The notes: generated by a model from the sequence alone, not told the origin. A stretch of 64,000 bases of DNA from Edaphobacter modestus (GCF_004217555.1 NZ_SHKW01000001.1:2666001-2730000); one strand, 5' to 3'. Positions 1-9,369 are shown, counted from the stretch's first letter. Translations and numbers: made by a program.

Positions 1-53
1 ACAAGGCTGCCGCCCTCAAGGAGCAGGCTCTGAGCCTCACGACGGCGAAGTAA
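1..53 (+). CDS. 3' end of an unidentified gene
   Basis: An open frame enters from the left edge and stops at TAA 51-53; the last residues read KAAALKEQALSLTTAK. The stretch is too short to identify. A strong terminator hairpin follows 20 bases later, which supports this being a real gene end. Confidence 0.55.
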   Translation, partial: KAAALKEQALSLTTAK

Positions 54-72
54 CGCTTTCAATTCACGGTAC

Positions 73-110
73 AAAGGGGGCGAGCCATCCGGCTTGCCCC
101 TTATTTTTTT
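73..110 (+). terminator. Rho-independent terminator of the edge gene
   Basis: A GC-rich inverted repeat (GGGGCGAGCC at about 77-86 with GGCTTGCCCC at 91-100, one G-U pair) is followed by TTATTTTTTT. It lies just after the stop of the edge gene. Confidence 0.85.
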
Positions 111-192
111 GCCGATTCCCGATTGCCGACTCACACCAACCGGAAATCTCTCGCACAACGTCACCCATTCCCGCCGCATCCGAATCAAAGCC

Positions 193-1095
193 ATGCTGAT
201 TCGAGCCGAGTTCGACATTCAGTTTCATCTCCCTGCACCGCTGACCGTGATCGCGATGCTGCGGCTGCATCCGTCGCTCGATCCATGCCTTCAAGAGCCT
301 GAGACACTGACGATCGAACACATCGACCTTGAGACCAGGCAGCAGTTGGCCGGACGCGAGTACCTCGATGGATTCGGAAATCGCTGTCTGCGATTCAATG
401 CACCCGGAGGTGCGCTGCGGCTTGCTGGGAGCAGCCTCGTCCGTGTGAATGGAATCGCCGACGAAGTGAACGCGGGAGCCCCTCAGCATCCCATCGATCA
501 AATCCCCGACGATGTGTTGCAGTTTCTGCTGGGCAGCCGCTACTGCGAAGTCGACAGGATGTTGGAGATCGCCTGCGGACTGTTCGGCTCGACCCCGGAG
601 GGATGGCAACGGGCGATCACAATCCGCGATTGGGTCCACAATCACGTGCAATTCGATTACCAGGCCGCCCGGCCAACGAAGACAGCGCTCGATGTCTTTA
701 CCGAGCGTATCGGGGTGTGTCGCGATTTCCAGCATCTTGCCATCACGCTCACTCGAGCGATGAACATCCCCGCACGCTACGTAACCGGCCATCTCGGAGA
801 TATTCGTATCCCTTATAGTGGGCCTGGAGACTTCAGCGCCTGGTACGAGGTTTATCTTGGTGGGCGGTGGTGGTCGATGGATGCGCGTCATAATGTGCCA
901 CGAATCGGACGTCTGCTGATGGCGGTCGGCCGGGATGCAACGGATGTAGCCATTACGACCAGCTTCGGCTCCTCTCTTCTAACCCATTTCTACGTCGAGA
1001 GTAACGAAGTGGACGAGGCAGGGGAAAAAGTAGCACTTCCCTTGGCATCGGCCCCGGCAACGGCGACAATCCCGCCGTCGGGAGTCACGATTTAA
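193..1095 (+). CDS. Transglutaminase-like cysteine peptidase family protein
   Basis: 300-residue protein from the ATG at 193; no clear Shine-Dalgarno is visible, and an upstream in-frame extension to about 94 would run back into the preceding terminator. The N-terminal half resembles the beta-rich domain that precedes bacterial transglutaminase-like cores. The core shows GVCRDFQH with the nucleophile-type Cys, then IPARYVTGHLG, then DFSAWYEVYLGGRWWSMDARHN. The position that usually carries the catalytic His before AW is Ser here, so peptidase or transglutaminase activity is not assured; some relatives may share this. Substrate unknown. It stands alone, 75 bases upstream of ada, with no signal peptide, suggesting a cytoplasmic role. 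Confidence 0.82.
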   Translation: MLIRAEFDIQFHLPAPLTVIAMLRLHPSLDPCLQEPETLTIEHIDLETRQQLAGREYLDGFGNRCLRFNAPGGALRLAGSSLVRVNGIADEVNAGAPQHPIDQIPDDVLQFLLGSRYCEVDRMLEIACGLFGSTPEGWQRAITIRDWVHNHVQFDYQAARPTKTALDVFTERIGVCRDFQHLAITLTRAMNIPARYVTGHLGDIRIPYSGPGDFSAWYEVYLGGRWWSMDARHNVPRIGRLLMAVGRDATDVAITTSFGSSLLTHFYVESNEVDEAGEKVALPLASAPATATIPPSGVTI

Positions 1096-1170
1096 CTGCA
1101 TCTCTCGGCTCCATTTTTGAACGAACAAAACGGAGTGTGGTACGCATGCCAGTCGAGGGAAGATACTGAC

Positions 1171-2271
1171 ATGACGATGTCCGCAGGCAAAATCACCGAT
1201 ATTCTCTCCGCCAGGCAATGGCAACAAGTATTGGACCGGGATGCCCGCGCCGACGGCCAATTCTTCTATGCGGTCCATACCACCGGGATCGTGTGCAGGC
1301 CAAGCTGCCCGAGCAGGCGCCCGGGAAAGGCGAATGTTGCATTCTTCTCAACGCTCGAAGAAGCCATCGGTGCGGGTTATCGTCCTTGCCGGCGTTGCCA
1401 TCCGGAACGAACGGCCCCCGAGCCAGATCCTCAGGCTAAGCCCGTTGCGCGCGCAGCCCGATACCTGAAGGAACACGCAGGCGAACGGGTAACGACAGAC
1501 GAACTGGCCCGGGCTGCCGGAATCAACCGGCTTACCCTTCACCGCGCCTTCAGGCGAATCTTCGGGGTCAGCCCCGTTCAGTACGCGAGACAGCAGCGCC
1601 TGAAGGCCTTTGACACAAACATACGGGAGTCGACCATGCGAGTTACAGATGCAATCTACGACGCTGGATTTGGATCGAGCAGCAGGCTTTATGAGAACAG
1701 TGCTGCCCGCCTGGGCATGACGCCACGAGAGATGAGAAACGGTGCCGACGGGATTTCCATTCGCTACACCATCACAGATAGCCCTTTAGGCCGAATGCTG
1801 GTCGCGGCAACGGAGAAAGGCATCTGCACCATCGCCTTCGGCGAAGGGGATTCGGAGGTGCTGGAAGTTCTGAGCGATCGTTTCTCCAATGCCACGTTGA
1901 CGCACGAGAGACCGAAGAGCGGCTGGCTGGCAGAGGCGGTCGACTACATCATCGGCCAGATGGGTGAGCATCCAACAGCCGCGACATTTCCGCTCGACGT
2001 GCGCGCAACTGCGTTTCAACATCGGGTATGGCGGGCGCTGCAGGGGATTCCTCGCGGCGAAACGCGCAGCTACTCGCAGCTTGCAGCCGAACTGGGGTCT
2101 CCCACTGCGACTCGCGCGGTCGCAGGAGCCTGCGCGGCAAATCCCGTCGCGGTCATTGTCCCGTGCCATCGCGTCGTGGGAAAGAACGGATCGCTCACCG
2201 GCTTTCGCTGGGGAACCGAGCGCAAACGCAAGCTGTTGGAGGCAGAGAAGAACGTCGCGTTCTCGTCTTGA
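1171..2271 (+). CDS. ada: Ada: methylphosphotriester/O6-alkylguanine DNA alkyltransferase and AraC-type regulator
   Basis: 366-residue protein from ATG 1171, with GAGG at 1155-1158; a TTG extension to 1117 is possible but unsupported. Domain order is that of Ada. First comes a zinc-binding N-terminal domain with Cys near residues 42, 46, 73 and 76 (GIVCRPSC and PCRRC), where the first Cys accepts methyl groups from phosphotriesters. Then comes an AraC-type helix-turn-helix (about 90-190). Last is an O6-methylguanine methyltransferase domain with the active-site motif PCHRVVGKNG. In characterised Ada proteins, methylation of the N-terminal Cys turns the protein into an activator of its own gene. 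A terminator follows at about 2345, so the gene is probably monocistronic. Confidence 0.95.
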   Translation: MTMSAGKITDILSARQWQQVLDRDARADGQFFYAVHTTGIVCRPSCPSRRPGKANVAFFSTLEEAIGAGYRPCRRCHPERTAPEPDPQAKPVARAARYLKEHAGERVTTDELARAAGINRLTLHRAFRRIFGVSPVQYARQQRLKAFDTNIRESTMRVTDAIYDAGFGSSSRLYENSAARLGMTPREMRNGADGISIRYTITDSPLGRMLVAATEKGICTIAFGEGDSEVLEVLSDRFSNATLTHERPKSGWLAEAVDYIIGQMGEHPTAATFPLDVRATAFQHRVWRALQGIPRGETRSYSQLAAELGSPTATRAVAGACAANPVAVIVPCHRVVGKNGSLTGFRWGTERKRKLLEAEKNVAFSS

Positions 2272-2344
2272 AAGACGAACCGACATACGAGGTATGACCA
2301 GGGGACAGCGATCCCATATGCCCGAGGACGGACCAGTTGGGATG

Positions 2345-2373
2345 AGGGGGGAGCCACACGGTTCCCCTTTTTG
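2345..2373 (+). terminator. Rho-independent terminator after ada
   Basis: GGGGAGCC (2348-2355), loop ACAC, and GGTTCCCC (2360-2367) form an 8-bp stem with one G-U pair, followed by five T. It separates ada from ahcY. Confidence 0.8.
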
Positions 2374-2499
2374 CATTGGGATCTTAGGACAGTCCGACAG
2401 CATCGAGGGCACCCGGATGGCAGGCCGCGAGTGGTATCCTGAAGGGAGGAGAATCTTCTTTCTCCGAACAGTTTTCAACATAAAAACGAGGTGCCTATT
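2374..2499 (+). promoter_or_regulatory. ahcY 5' leader and probable promoter region
   Basis: This 126-base stretch between the ada terminator and ahcY must hold the ahcY promoter, but I cannot pick convincing -35/-10 boxes. A small hairpin (GGAGAA / TTTCTCC, around 2448-2465) is visible. I looked for SAH and SAM riboswitch cores and did not find them. GAGGTG at 2488-2493 is the ribosome binding site that fixes the ATG at 2500. Confidence 0.35.
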
Positions 2500-3936
2500 A
2501 TGGCAACAGCAACAATCGATAAGGCGACGATAGCGGCCGACTACAAGGTTGCGGATCTCTCGCTGGCGGACTTCGGACGTAAGGAAATCGACATTGCGGA
2601 GCAGGAGATGCCCGGCCTGATGTCGATCCGCAACAAGTACGCTCCCGCGAAGCCCCTTGCCGGCGTCCGGGTCACCGGATCGCTGCACATGACGATCCAG
2701 ACCGCCGTCCTCATCGAAACGCTCGTCGCTCTCGGCGCCGATGTGCGATGGGCGAGCTGCAATATCTTCTCCACCCAGGACCACGCCGCCGCCGCAATCG
2801 CCGCCGCAGGCATTCCGGTCTTCGCATGGAAAGGCGAGACCCTCGAAGAGTACTGGTGGTGCACCGATCAGGCTCTCCGACACAAGGGCGGCCTCGGACC
2901 GCAGATCGTCATCGACGATGGCGGCGACGTCACACTGCTCATCCACAAGGGCGTCGATCTGGAGAAGGGTGATGGCTGGGTCAACACTCCCTCCGGCAAT
3001 CAGGAAGAACAGGTCATCAAGAACCTCCTCAAGAAGATCAACGCCGAAGATCCCACCTACTTCCAGAAGATCGCGAAGGAATGGCGCGGTGTAGCGGAAG
3101 AGACGACCACCGGCGTGCATCGCCTCTACAAGATGATGGAACAGGGCAAGCTCCTGGTACCGGCCATCAATGTTAACGATTCGGTCACCAAATCGAAGTT
3201 CGACAACCTCTATGGCTGCCGCGAGTCGCTGGTCGACGGAATCAAACGCGCCACCGATGTGATGGTCGCTGGAAAGGTCGCCGTGGTCTGCGGCTACGGT
3301 GATGTCGGCAAAGGCTCTGCCCGTTCCCTGCGTGGCATGGGAGCCCGCGTGATCGTCACCGAGATTGACCCCATCAATGCCCTGCAGGCTGCAATGGAAG
3401 GTTACGAGGTTACGACCATTGAAGAAACGCTGGGTATCGGCGATATCTACGTTACCTGCACCGGGAATCTCGACGTCATCACCTACGAACACATGCAGCA
3501 GATGAAGGATCAGGCGATCGTCTGCAATATCGGACACTTCGACAACGAGATCCAGATGGACGCCCTGAACCAGGCGAGCGGAGTTACCCGGTTGAACATC
3601 AAACCGCAGGTGGACAAGTACACGCTGCCGGCAGGCAACAGCATCTTCGTGCTTGCCGAAGGCCGACTGGTCAACCTGGGCTGCGCTACCGGCCACCCGA
3701 GCTTCGTCATGTCGAACAGCTTCTCCAACCAGACACTGGCAGCACTCGACCTGTGGAAGAACAAAGACACCTACAAGGCGGGCGTCTACATCCTTCCCAA
3801 GCAGCTTGACGAAGAGGTGGCGCGACTTCACCTCGAGAAGATCGGTGTGAAGCTGACCACACTCTCGAAGAACCAGGCGGACTATCTGGGTGTCGCAGTC
3901 GAAGGCCCGTACAAGTCCGAGCAGTACCGCTACTAA
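2500..3936 (+). CDS. ahcY: S-adenosylhomocysteine hydrolase
   Basis: 478-residue cytoplasmic enzyme of the methyl cycle, splitting S-adenosylhomocysteine into adenosine and homocysteine and so relieving product inhibition of methyltransferases. The ATG at 2500 is chosen because GAGGTG sits 6 bases upstream; the GTG at 2491 overlaps that site. Visible family features are the substrate/catalytic stretch [17 protein letters not shown], the NAD-binding Rossmann loop [13 protein letters not shown], the GHFDNEIQ segment, and the C-terminal KSEQYRY whose Lys and Tyr reach into the NAD site of the neighbouring subunit. Length suits the longer bacterial form. It is bounded by terminators on both sides and appears monocistronic. 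Confidence 0.97.
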   Translation: MATATIDKATIAADYKVADLSLADFGRKEIDIAEQEMPGLMSIRNKYAPAKPLAGVRVTGSLHMTIQTAVLIETLVALGADVRWASCNIFSTQDHAAAAIAAAGIPVFAWKGETLEEYWWCTDQALRHKGGLGPQIVIDDGGDVTLLIHKGVDLEKGDGWVNTPSGNQEEQVIKNLLKKINAEDPTYFQKIAKEWRGVAEETTTGVHRLYKMMEQGKLLVPAINVNDSVTKSKFDNLYGCRESLVDGIKRATDVMVAGKVAVVCGYGDVGKGSARSLRGMGARVIVTEIDPINALQAAMEGYEVTTIEETLGIGDIYVTCTGNLDVITYEHMQQMKDQAIVCNIGHFDNEIQMDALNQASGVTRLNIKPQVDKYTLPAGNSIFVLAEGRLVNLGCATGHPSFVMSNSFSNQTLAALDLWKNKDTYKAGVYILPKQLDEEVARLHLEKIGVKLTTLSKNQADYLGVAVEGPYKSEQYRY

Positions 3937-3956
3937 ACCACCCTAAGGCTATCAAC

Positions 3957-3993
3957 AGGAAAGACCGCCCATATCCGGCGGTCTTTCCTGTTT
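3957..3993 (+). terminator. Rho-independent terminator after ahcY
   Basis: AGGAAAGACCGCC (3957-3969) pairs perfectly with GGCGGTCTTTCCT (3977-3989), a 13-bp stem with a 7-base loop. The run of T is short, but position and stem strength support termination of ahcY. Confidence 0.8.
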
Positions 3994-4074
3994 GCGAACG
4001 CCGAGGAACAGTCGCATAAGCTTGCCGCCAGATCCATCTTTGCAGGGCAAATATCCGCCAGCTGGACCAAGCGG

Positions 4075-4839
4075 CTACTCCGCCTGCGCCGGAACGTAGT
4101 CCGGAGCAATGATCGCCTGCAACTCCGGCTCTTTGGAGAGTGACTGCTGTTCGACCAGAACGACGGTGCTGGCCGAACCGGAGGTATAGGTCACCTGAGA
4201 TCCGCTGTAGGCCGGCTCCGTCTCGTTGGTGAGACCCGTTCCCGCAGGTACCATCACCAGCGTGTAAGTACCCGCCGGAAGATTCACGTATCCGCTGTTT
4301 GCACCAAAAGAGACATTGGAAAGAGTCGGCGAAGCCGACGTTAGCCGGTGTCCGGGGGGAAGCAGATAAATATCGACAGACCCGGTGCGAGCAGCCTGGT
4401 GAAGAAACCGGAGAGCAATCTGCCCGTGCGGAGTCGGCTGGCTCTGATCCTTCAACACCAGTTGTTGCAGATTCGAAGAGAAATTTCCAATCAGAACGGT
4501 ATATTGGCCCGCGGTAGCCAGCGTCGCTTTCGACGAGGTGAGGGTCTGGCGGCTGCCCGACATCGTCGCCGTGGTCGTATAAGTTCCCGGCTCAACCGGC
4601 ACATATGAGGTGATGGTTCCAAAGGCCAGCCTGTAAGCGATCGCCGAAGAGTTCTGATAGATATCGATCTCGGGTGCGTCCGGAGAGACATCAATCACCC
4701 GAACCCGGGACCGGCTCGTGCTCGAAACCATGCCCTGGCATCCGGACAGCAGTACCGCACACATCCCCCACGCGATCCAGCTGGACGCCTTCCTGGTGAA
4801 ACAATGGAGAGACAAAAGCGGTTTGCCCGGGTTGAGCAT
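4075..4839 (-). CDS. DUF4397-type lipoprotein
   Basis: 254-residue predicted lipoprotein. A basic N-terminus and hydrophobic stretch end in the lipobox LLSGC with Cys34 as the lipidation site. The mature part has two similar beta-rich segments (about 45-135 and 140-225), each with the pattern VRVIDVSPDAPEIDIY or LRFLHQAARTGSVDIY followed by a PAGTYT-like strand. That pattern is typical of DUF4397 domains, found in surface or periplasmic proteins of unknown function. The start codon lies only 20 bases from the start of the divergent LecA-like/LssY-like gene, so the promoters must overlap the coding ends. A start further inside would leave too short a signal sequence. Confidence 0.8.
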   Translation of the reverse strand: MLNPGKPLLSLHCFTRKASSWIAWGMCAVLLSGCQGMVSSTSRSRVRVIDVSPDAPEIDIYQNSSAIAYRLAFGTITSYVPVEPGTYTTTATMSGSRQTLTSSKATLATAGQYTVLIGNFSSNLQQLVLKDQSQPTPHGQIALRFLHQAARTGSVDIYLLPPGHRLTSASPTLSNVSFGANSGYVNLPAGTYTLVMVPAGTGLTNETEPAYSGSQVTYTSGSASTVVLVEQQSLSKEPELQAIIAPDYVPAQAE

Positions 4840-4859
4840 TATCAGGTCGAGAACTCGAT

Positions 4860-6176
4860 ATGAATCACTCTAAATGTTTTCAGTCGGAGAGGCGATGGAG
4901 AAGAATTCTCTGGGCCATCGCTCTTGTATGCACGAACATAGGGGTTCCCCTTCACGCGCAGACCAGTCCGGCGGCCCCTGAACCCAAATCTGGTCAAAGC
5001 AAGTTGCCCGATCCTCCGCCCCTGGCGGTCCCTCCTTCCCCTTCCGACATCTCCCCGCTAGCTCCCGTCATTGCTCCGGCAGTCGGGCCCCGAGTCGAGG
5101 CCATCGTGAGTATGCGCGACAACCAGGGGAAGAATGCAGCTATCGCTTCACACAAGCAGAACTACGAGCTCACCCTCAAAGACTCCGAGTGGCTCGATAC
5201 CGGCGTCGTCGTCTCAGCCGGAGAGCTTGCGACCTTCAAGAGCACGGGCGACATCATCATGGCAGACGCTCGAGAGGCTACACCCGACGGCATCGAGCGC
5301 GGATGGAAGGATCTGCTGCGGCAGTTTCCTCTGAATCAGGCCAAGGTGGGTGCGCTCATCGGCAGGGTAAGCGATATCGGGGCCTCCGTTCCCTTCTCGA
5401 TTGGAACGTCCGGAGAGGTAGCCATGCCAACGACGGGCACGTTATACCTCCGCATCAACGTGAGCAGCGACCTCTCCTTCACCGGAGACTACAAGGTAAA
5501 GATCAAGTTCGCGCCCGCACCAAAAGCGAAAGGCAACGCCGTCTCCGCCACGTTGGCAGCGCCCATCAGCACCGTCATTACCCCCGCCACATTTGACGAT
5601 ATTCCGCGGCGGGTCTCCGATGTCGCGGCGGGGCATGGCCATCCTGGTGACATGGTGAACTTCGCGATTGTCGGAACCAGGGAGCAGGTTCAGGCAGCCT
5701 TCCAGGCGGCGGGATGGACGGCTGTCGACAAGTCTGTCCAGGAAGCCATCCTCGATGGCTTGCTGAAGACCCTCAGCCGCGAGGCATACACCGCGGTGCC
5801 TATGAGCACGCTCTACCTCTTCGGTCGCCCACAGGATATGTCCTACTCCCGCGCGGATCCTCTCCTTGTCGCTGCCGAGCGGCATCATCTCCGCGTGTGG
5901 CAGAGCGACAAGACCGTCGCGGGACGGCCCTTGTGGGTGGGTTCCGCGACTCACGATATCGGTTTCGAGAAAGATCAGCGAACCGGAGGCGTCACCCACA
6001 AGATCGACCCCGAGATCGACAAGGAGCGCGATTACCTTCTTCAGGGCTTCGACGCTGCCGGAGCCTTTTCGAGCGCCGCATACGTAACGCCATCCAATCC
6101 GCTTCTCGACGCCAGAACTGCGACCGGCGGAAGCTTTCAGTCCGACGGACGCATCCTGACCATGGAGTTGAGGTAA
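4860..6176 (+). CDS. Secreted protein with PA-IL (LecA)-like domain and LssY-like C-terminal domain
   Basis: 438 residues. A signal peptide (about 1-34, ending PLHAQ) is followed by a Pro-rich linker. Residues about 105-215 show the PA-IL/LecA-like pattern: DTGVVVSAGE, ALIGRVSD, PFSIGTSGE, TLYLRIN and GDYKVKIKF. From about 245 to the end the sequence matches LssY C-terminal domains: GDMVNFAIVGTREQVQAAF, GRPQDMSYSR, HHLRVWQS and GSATHDIGFEKD. LecA-like domains often bind carbohydrate or calcium; the LssY domain has no settled function. Together they suggest a cell-envelope protein engaging glycans, which is inference. It is divergent from the DUF4397 lipoprotein gene 20 bases away, and convergent with the phosphatase gene ending at 6207. 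Confidence 0.78.
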   Translation: MNHSKCFQSERRWRRILWAIALVCTNIGVPLHAQTSPAAPEPKSGQSKLPDPPPLAVPPSPSDISPLAPVIAPAVGPRVEAIVSMRDNQGKNAAIASHKQNYELTLKDSEWLDTGVVVSAGELATFKSTGDIIMADAREATPDGIERGWKDLLRQFPLNQAKVGALIGRVSDIGASVPFSIGTSGEVAMPTTGTLYLRINVSSDLSFTGDYKVKIKFAPAPKAKGNAVSATLAAPISTVITPATFDDIPRRVSDVAAGHGHPGDMVNFAIVGTREQVQAAFQAAGWTAVDKSVQEAILDGLLKTLSREAYTAVPMSTLYLFGRPQDMSYSRADPLLVAAERHHLRVWQSDKTVAGRPLWVGSATHDIGFEKDQRTGGVTHKIDPEIDKERDYLLQGFDAAGAFSSAAYVTPSNPLLDARTATGGSFQSDGRILTMELR

Positions 6177-6206
6177 CCACTCCGGATCTCCAGCCGCTCA
6201 TGGATC

Positions 6207-8831
6207 CTAACGAATCCTTGCGACCAGCAAGGTCATATCGTCATGCTGGGGCGCACCGGCCGTAAAGCGATCGGCTGCCTCCAGCACACAATCGATCAGC
6301 TGTTGCGCCGTGGCAGTGCACTCAGGCCGATCCAACAGCGTCCGGACGGCAGCAATCATGTGGTCTTCTCCCCATTCTCTTTCCTCTGCATCCATCGCCT
6401 CTGAAACTCCATCCGTAAAGGTGATCAGGACATCACCGGGATGTAGCAACAGGCTCGCTTCAGCGTAGGAAACTTCAGGCAGAAGTCCGATGACCGTGCC
6501 GGTCGCCTCAAGCAAAATGTTTTGATCGCCGCGAAGAAGGATGGGAGGATTGTGGCCCGCATTCACATAAGACAGCATCCGCGTACAGGGATCGAACTCG
6601 GCATAAAAGAATGTGGCATAGCGATTCGCCGTTGAGGAGTCGTAAACCAGCCGATTGACGTGCTCCATCAACGCAGCCAGATCGCCGCCCTGCAACTGAG
6701 CTGCGCTGCGCAGACTCGCACGCAGGCTCGCCATCAGCAGCGCGGCCGAGATTCCCTTGCCCGAGATATCTCCCAGCGCAAGCGCAAGCCGCGTGCCGCA
6801 CACCGAATCGCTGGCCGGTAAAACGAAGTAATCATAGTAGTCGCCTCCCACCACCTGGGCCGGACGGCAATAACCTGCGAGATCGATTCCGTCTACATCC
6901 GGGCAGCTTTGCGGAAACAGCCGCTCCTGCACCTCGCGTGCAATCTCAATCTCGCGCGAGACACGCTCCCGCTGCGCAATCTCGGTGGAAAGATTCTCGA
7001 AGAGCTCCGCGTTTTCAAGAGCCAGCCCCGCCTGCGTCGCAACCGATTGCAACAGCTGTCGATCGGTGCGCGAGTAAGGCTCTTCGGAGCGCTTCGGTCC
7101 AAGCGCGATCACACCCGCCAGCCGGTTGCGACCAGGCAGCGGAACCAGCAGCTCCGTGGAAAGGTCGTTCAACGCGTTGCGCTCCGCCTCTGTCGCATCC
7201 ACCAGCCAGCTCGACGGATCGTCGCGGTACACCGGGGCCGGGGCTGGTCCGCGCGCGAGATTTGTGATCGTCGCCGAGCTTGCCGCCAGCGCCAGCGAGC
7301 CGAATTGGGGTGACATCATCGGCGTTGCTGGCATTCCAGTCGCGAACTGCAACCGATAGCTGTCTCCCGCGCGCAAAAAGACCGCTATCCGCTCGACGTG
7401 CAGCGTATCGCCGATTCTTTGCGTGATGGCGGTTAGCAGAGGATTAACCTCTGTGAAGTTACGAGCCTCTTCTGACAGCTCCGACAATATCTGCTCGGCA
7501 GAGTAAGCCTCGCGAAAGAATCTCTGATCGATCCGCTGCTGGAGGCGCTTCGACAACAGAATGCGAAATGCGAAAAACAGAAGGAGGATGCCGAATATCT
7601 TGATGACATCGGCGGTGCGATTCTCTCCGGATTCGGTCGCAAAATAATCGCGGAGCGCGAATGCCATCCATAGTCCCAGCAAGGCCGCCAAGACCGCAAT
7701 AGAACGCCGCGCAAACGCATACTTAGTACCCTGTCGAATCAGAATGCTGACGTCCATCGCCCTCTGGACGATAACGACATAAGCCAGGGTCAGCGGAAAG
7801 AGAAACAGTATCCCGACAATGGTCAGCACAATCCACTGCGGTATTCCCTGTCCGATGTCTGTCTTTCGAATCACCGAGATGACGACAAGAACAAAAAACG
7901 GGATCAGGCCGACAGTGCTTCCGAAGTAGAGAATGCGCAACCGGCGGCGAGCATCTCCGGTCGCGGTGCGGATCTTGGGAAACAGGCAGACGAAAAAGTA
8001 TGAGATCGCCAGAATGCTGAAGATGGCCTCAATCGTATTGAGGCTGATCGAATAAGGAACCAACCAGTTCGAGAGCGAAAAGTCATAGAGATTCCCAAAT
8101 TCTCCAAGCAGATCCATCGGAAACAACAGAAGGGTCGGAACCACGAAGATCCACTTGATCCACGGATAACGCATATCGATGATGGAACGTTCCGGGAAGT
8201 AGATCCCGAACGCCATCAGGCAAAGCGGCATCGCGGTCTGCGACAACGCCGACCAGAAGACGGCTACCGGCGCCAGCGGACCGGACAGCGAGGACGTTGC
8301 GACAAAAAGTGAGTTGAAACTCCCGAGAATACCCAGAATGAGCCAGGCGTGCGGATTTCGCGGCCGCGCAAACACAACATACAGCCCCGTCAATAAGCAG
8401 AAGTAGGAAAGGGCCGCGATAACAGTCAGCACCACCCATGACCAGAGGGGTCGGGATCCCGGATGAATGGGCTTCAATAACACCGTCGCGGTGCGAACAT
8501 CGCTCTTGCCGGGACGTCGGAAACTGACAGCAAGCGGTTCCCCCGGCCGACTGCGTCGCACCTCATTCATCAACACGCTGCCACTGAGATAGGGATGGCC
8601 ATTAATTGTGAGAACCGTATCTCGTGTTCTCAATCCCGCGGCCTGCGCCTCGGGAGTAACTTCGTTGATCGCTGCTCCCTGGCGGCCACCCTGAAAAGGT
8701 GGACGAGCAAAGTCCATTCCATGGGCCTGCGAACTGAAATTACGCCTCGCGCCCAAAACGAGGTGGGTGAGCGCAATCAGCGCCACCAGAGCCAGAAGAA
8801 CGTATTGAAACCGTGCAGATCGCTGCAGCAT
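6207..8831 (-). CDS. Membrane receptor phosphatase: PDZ, multi-TM, GAF, PP2C/SpoIIE domains
   Basis: 874 residues. An N-terminal membrane anchor (about 9-28) is followed by a PDZ-like domain (about 48-115, with GLRTRDTVLTINGHPY), seven to eight hydrophobic segments (about 130-440), a GAF-like domain (about 465-620, with LLTAITQRIGDTLHVERIAV and LVPLPGRNRLAGVIALG), and a C-terminal SpoIIE-type PP2C phosphatase (about 640-874). The phosphatase keeps its metal-binding motifs: GGDYYDYF, LALGDISGKG, NAGHNPP and TFTDGVSEA. Family members dephosphorylate anti-sigma-factor antagonists in partner-switching stress responses. The trigger here is unknown; no anti-sigma partner lies next door. The ComEA-like gene lies 65 bases upstream on the same strand. 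Confidence 0.9.
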   Translation of the reverse strand: MLQRSARFQYVLLALVALIALTHLVLGARRNFSSQAHGMDFARPPFQGGRQGAAINEVTPEAQAAGLRTRDTVLTINGHPYLSGSVLMNEVRRSRPGEPLAVSFRRPGKSDVRTATVLLKPIHPGSRPLWSWVVLTVIAALSYFCLLTGLYVVFARPRNPHAWLILGILGSFNSLFVATSSLSGPLAPVAVFWSALSQTAMPLCLMAFGIYFPERSIIDMRYPWIKWIFVVPTLLLFPMDLLGEFGNLYDFSLSNWLVPYSISLNTIEAIFSILAISYFFVCLFPKIRTATGDARRRLRILYFGSTVGLIPFFVLVVISVIRKTDIGQGIPQWIVLTIVGILFLFPLTLAYVVIVQRAMDVSILIRQGTKYAFARRSIAVLAALLGLWMAFALRDYFATESGENRTADVIKIFGILLLFFAFRILLSKRLQQRIDQRFFREAYSAEQILSELSEEARNFTEVNPLLTAITQRIGDTLHVERIAVFLRAGDSYRLQFATGMPATPMMSPQFGSLALAASSATITNLARGPAPAPVYRDDPSSWLVDATEAERNALNDLSTELLVPLPGRNRLAGVIALGPKRSEEPYSRTDRQLLQSVATQAGLALENAELFENLSTEIAQRERVSREIEIAREVQERLFPQSCPDVDGIDLAGYCRPAQVVGGDYYDYFVLPASDSVCGTRLALALGDISGKGISAALLMASLRASLRSAAQLQGGDLAALMEHVNRLVYDSSTANRYATFFYAEFDPCTRMLSYVNAGHNPPILLRGDQNILLEATGTVIGLLPEVSYAEASLLLHPGDVLITFTDGVSEAMDAEEREWGEDHMIAAVRTLLDRPECTATAQQLIDCVLEAADRFTAGAPQHDDMTLLVARIR

Positions 8832-8896
8832 AAGAAGAAGGATGGCTGCATGCAGCCATCCCTTTCATCCCCTTCCGCAAGAGAAGCCCACCGTCA

Positions 8897-9208
8897 TTAT
8901 TTCTTCGGCTTGGTGGCTATCACTTGATCCTTGATCTTGTCATACACTCCCTGCGGTAGAATCCCGCGGGAGACAAGCTGATTCTTTGCCGTGTAGGGTC
9001 TGCCGTCGACAATGCGCTTGGCATAGGCATCTCCGATTCCCGGAATCGCCTTCATTTGGTCGGGCGTTGCGCTATTGATGTCGATCTTGTCGGTCGCTGC
9101 TGCAGCGGCAGCAGCAGGCTTCGTCGATGATGCCATCTGCGCAGGCATCGAAAGCGGAAGCATCAGCGAAAGAGCGACGGCCAGAAAGGAGCTTCGAAAG
9201 ATTCGCAT
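8897..9208 (-). CDS. ComEA-like helix-hairpin-helix protein, exported
   Basis: 103 residues from ATG 9208, chosen because AAGGAG lies 12 bases upstream; the TTG at 9220 would abut that site. A signal peptide (cleavage near MPAQM) and an Ala-rich linker lead into a helix-hairpin-helix region, INSATPDQMKAIPGIGDAYAKRI, typical of ComEA-type DNA-binding domains. A second hairpin-like part, GILPQGVYDKIKD, follows. ComEA proteins bind DNA in the periplasm during transformation, but many short HhH proteins of this kind in acidobacteria have no tested role. It is followed by the phosphatase gene on the same strand. Confidence 0.8.
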   Translation of the reverse strand: MRIFRSSFLAVALSLMLPLSMPAQMASSTKPAAAAAAATDKIDINSATPDQMKAIPGIGDAYAKRIVDGRPYTAKNQLVSRGILPQGVYDKIKDQVIATKPKK

Positions 9209-9331
9209 AGAGGATTGCAACTCCTTGAAAAAAATGACAGAGGGTTCACCGGAAGGGTACGAGAGTCAAGGGGGACGGTCAATGGAGAGTTTCTTCGCGC
9301 CCATACTGTCTGGCAACGGGTCGTGCGCAGG

Positions 9332-9360
9332 TTGACTTCCCCGGGCGCCAACGCTACTCT
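9332..9360 (+). promoter_or_regulatory. Sigma-70-type promoter of the his operon
   Basis: TTGACT (9332-9337) and TACTCT (9355-9360) are separated by exactly 17 bases. Transcription would begin near 9366-9368, only a few bases before the leader-peptide ATG at 9370. Confidence 0.75.
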
Positions 9361-9369
9361 GAACTAGCG

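Noticed and set aside
2272..2499. SAM or SAH riboswitch upstream of ahcY
   Set aside because: I did not find the conserved core of the SAH or SAM classes; the strong hairpin there is explained as the ada terminator.
1786..3831. Long minus-strand open frame opposite ada and ahcY
   Set aside because: It is a shadow of the GC-rich codon pattern of ahcY; the product is compositionally odd and matches no family, whereas the plus strand encodes clear enzymes.
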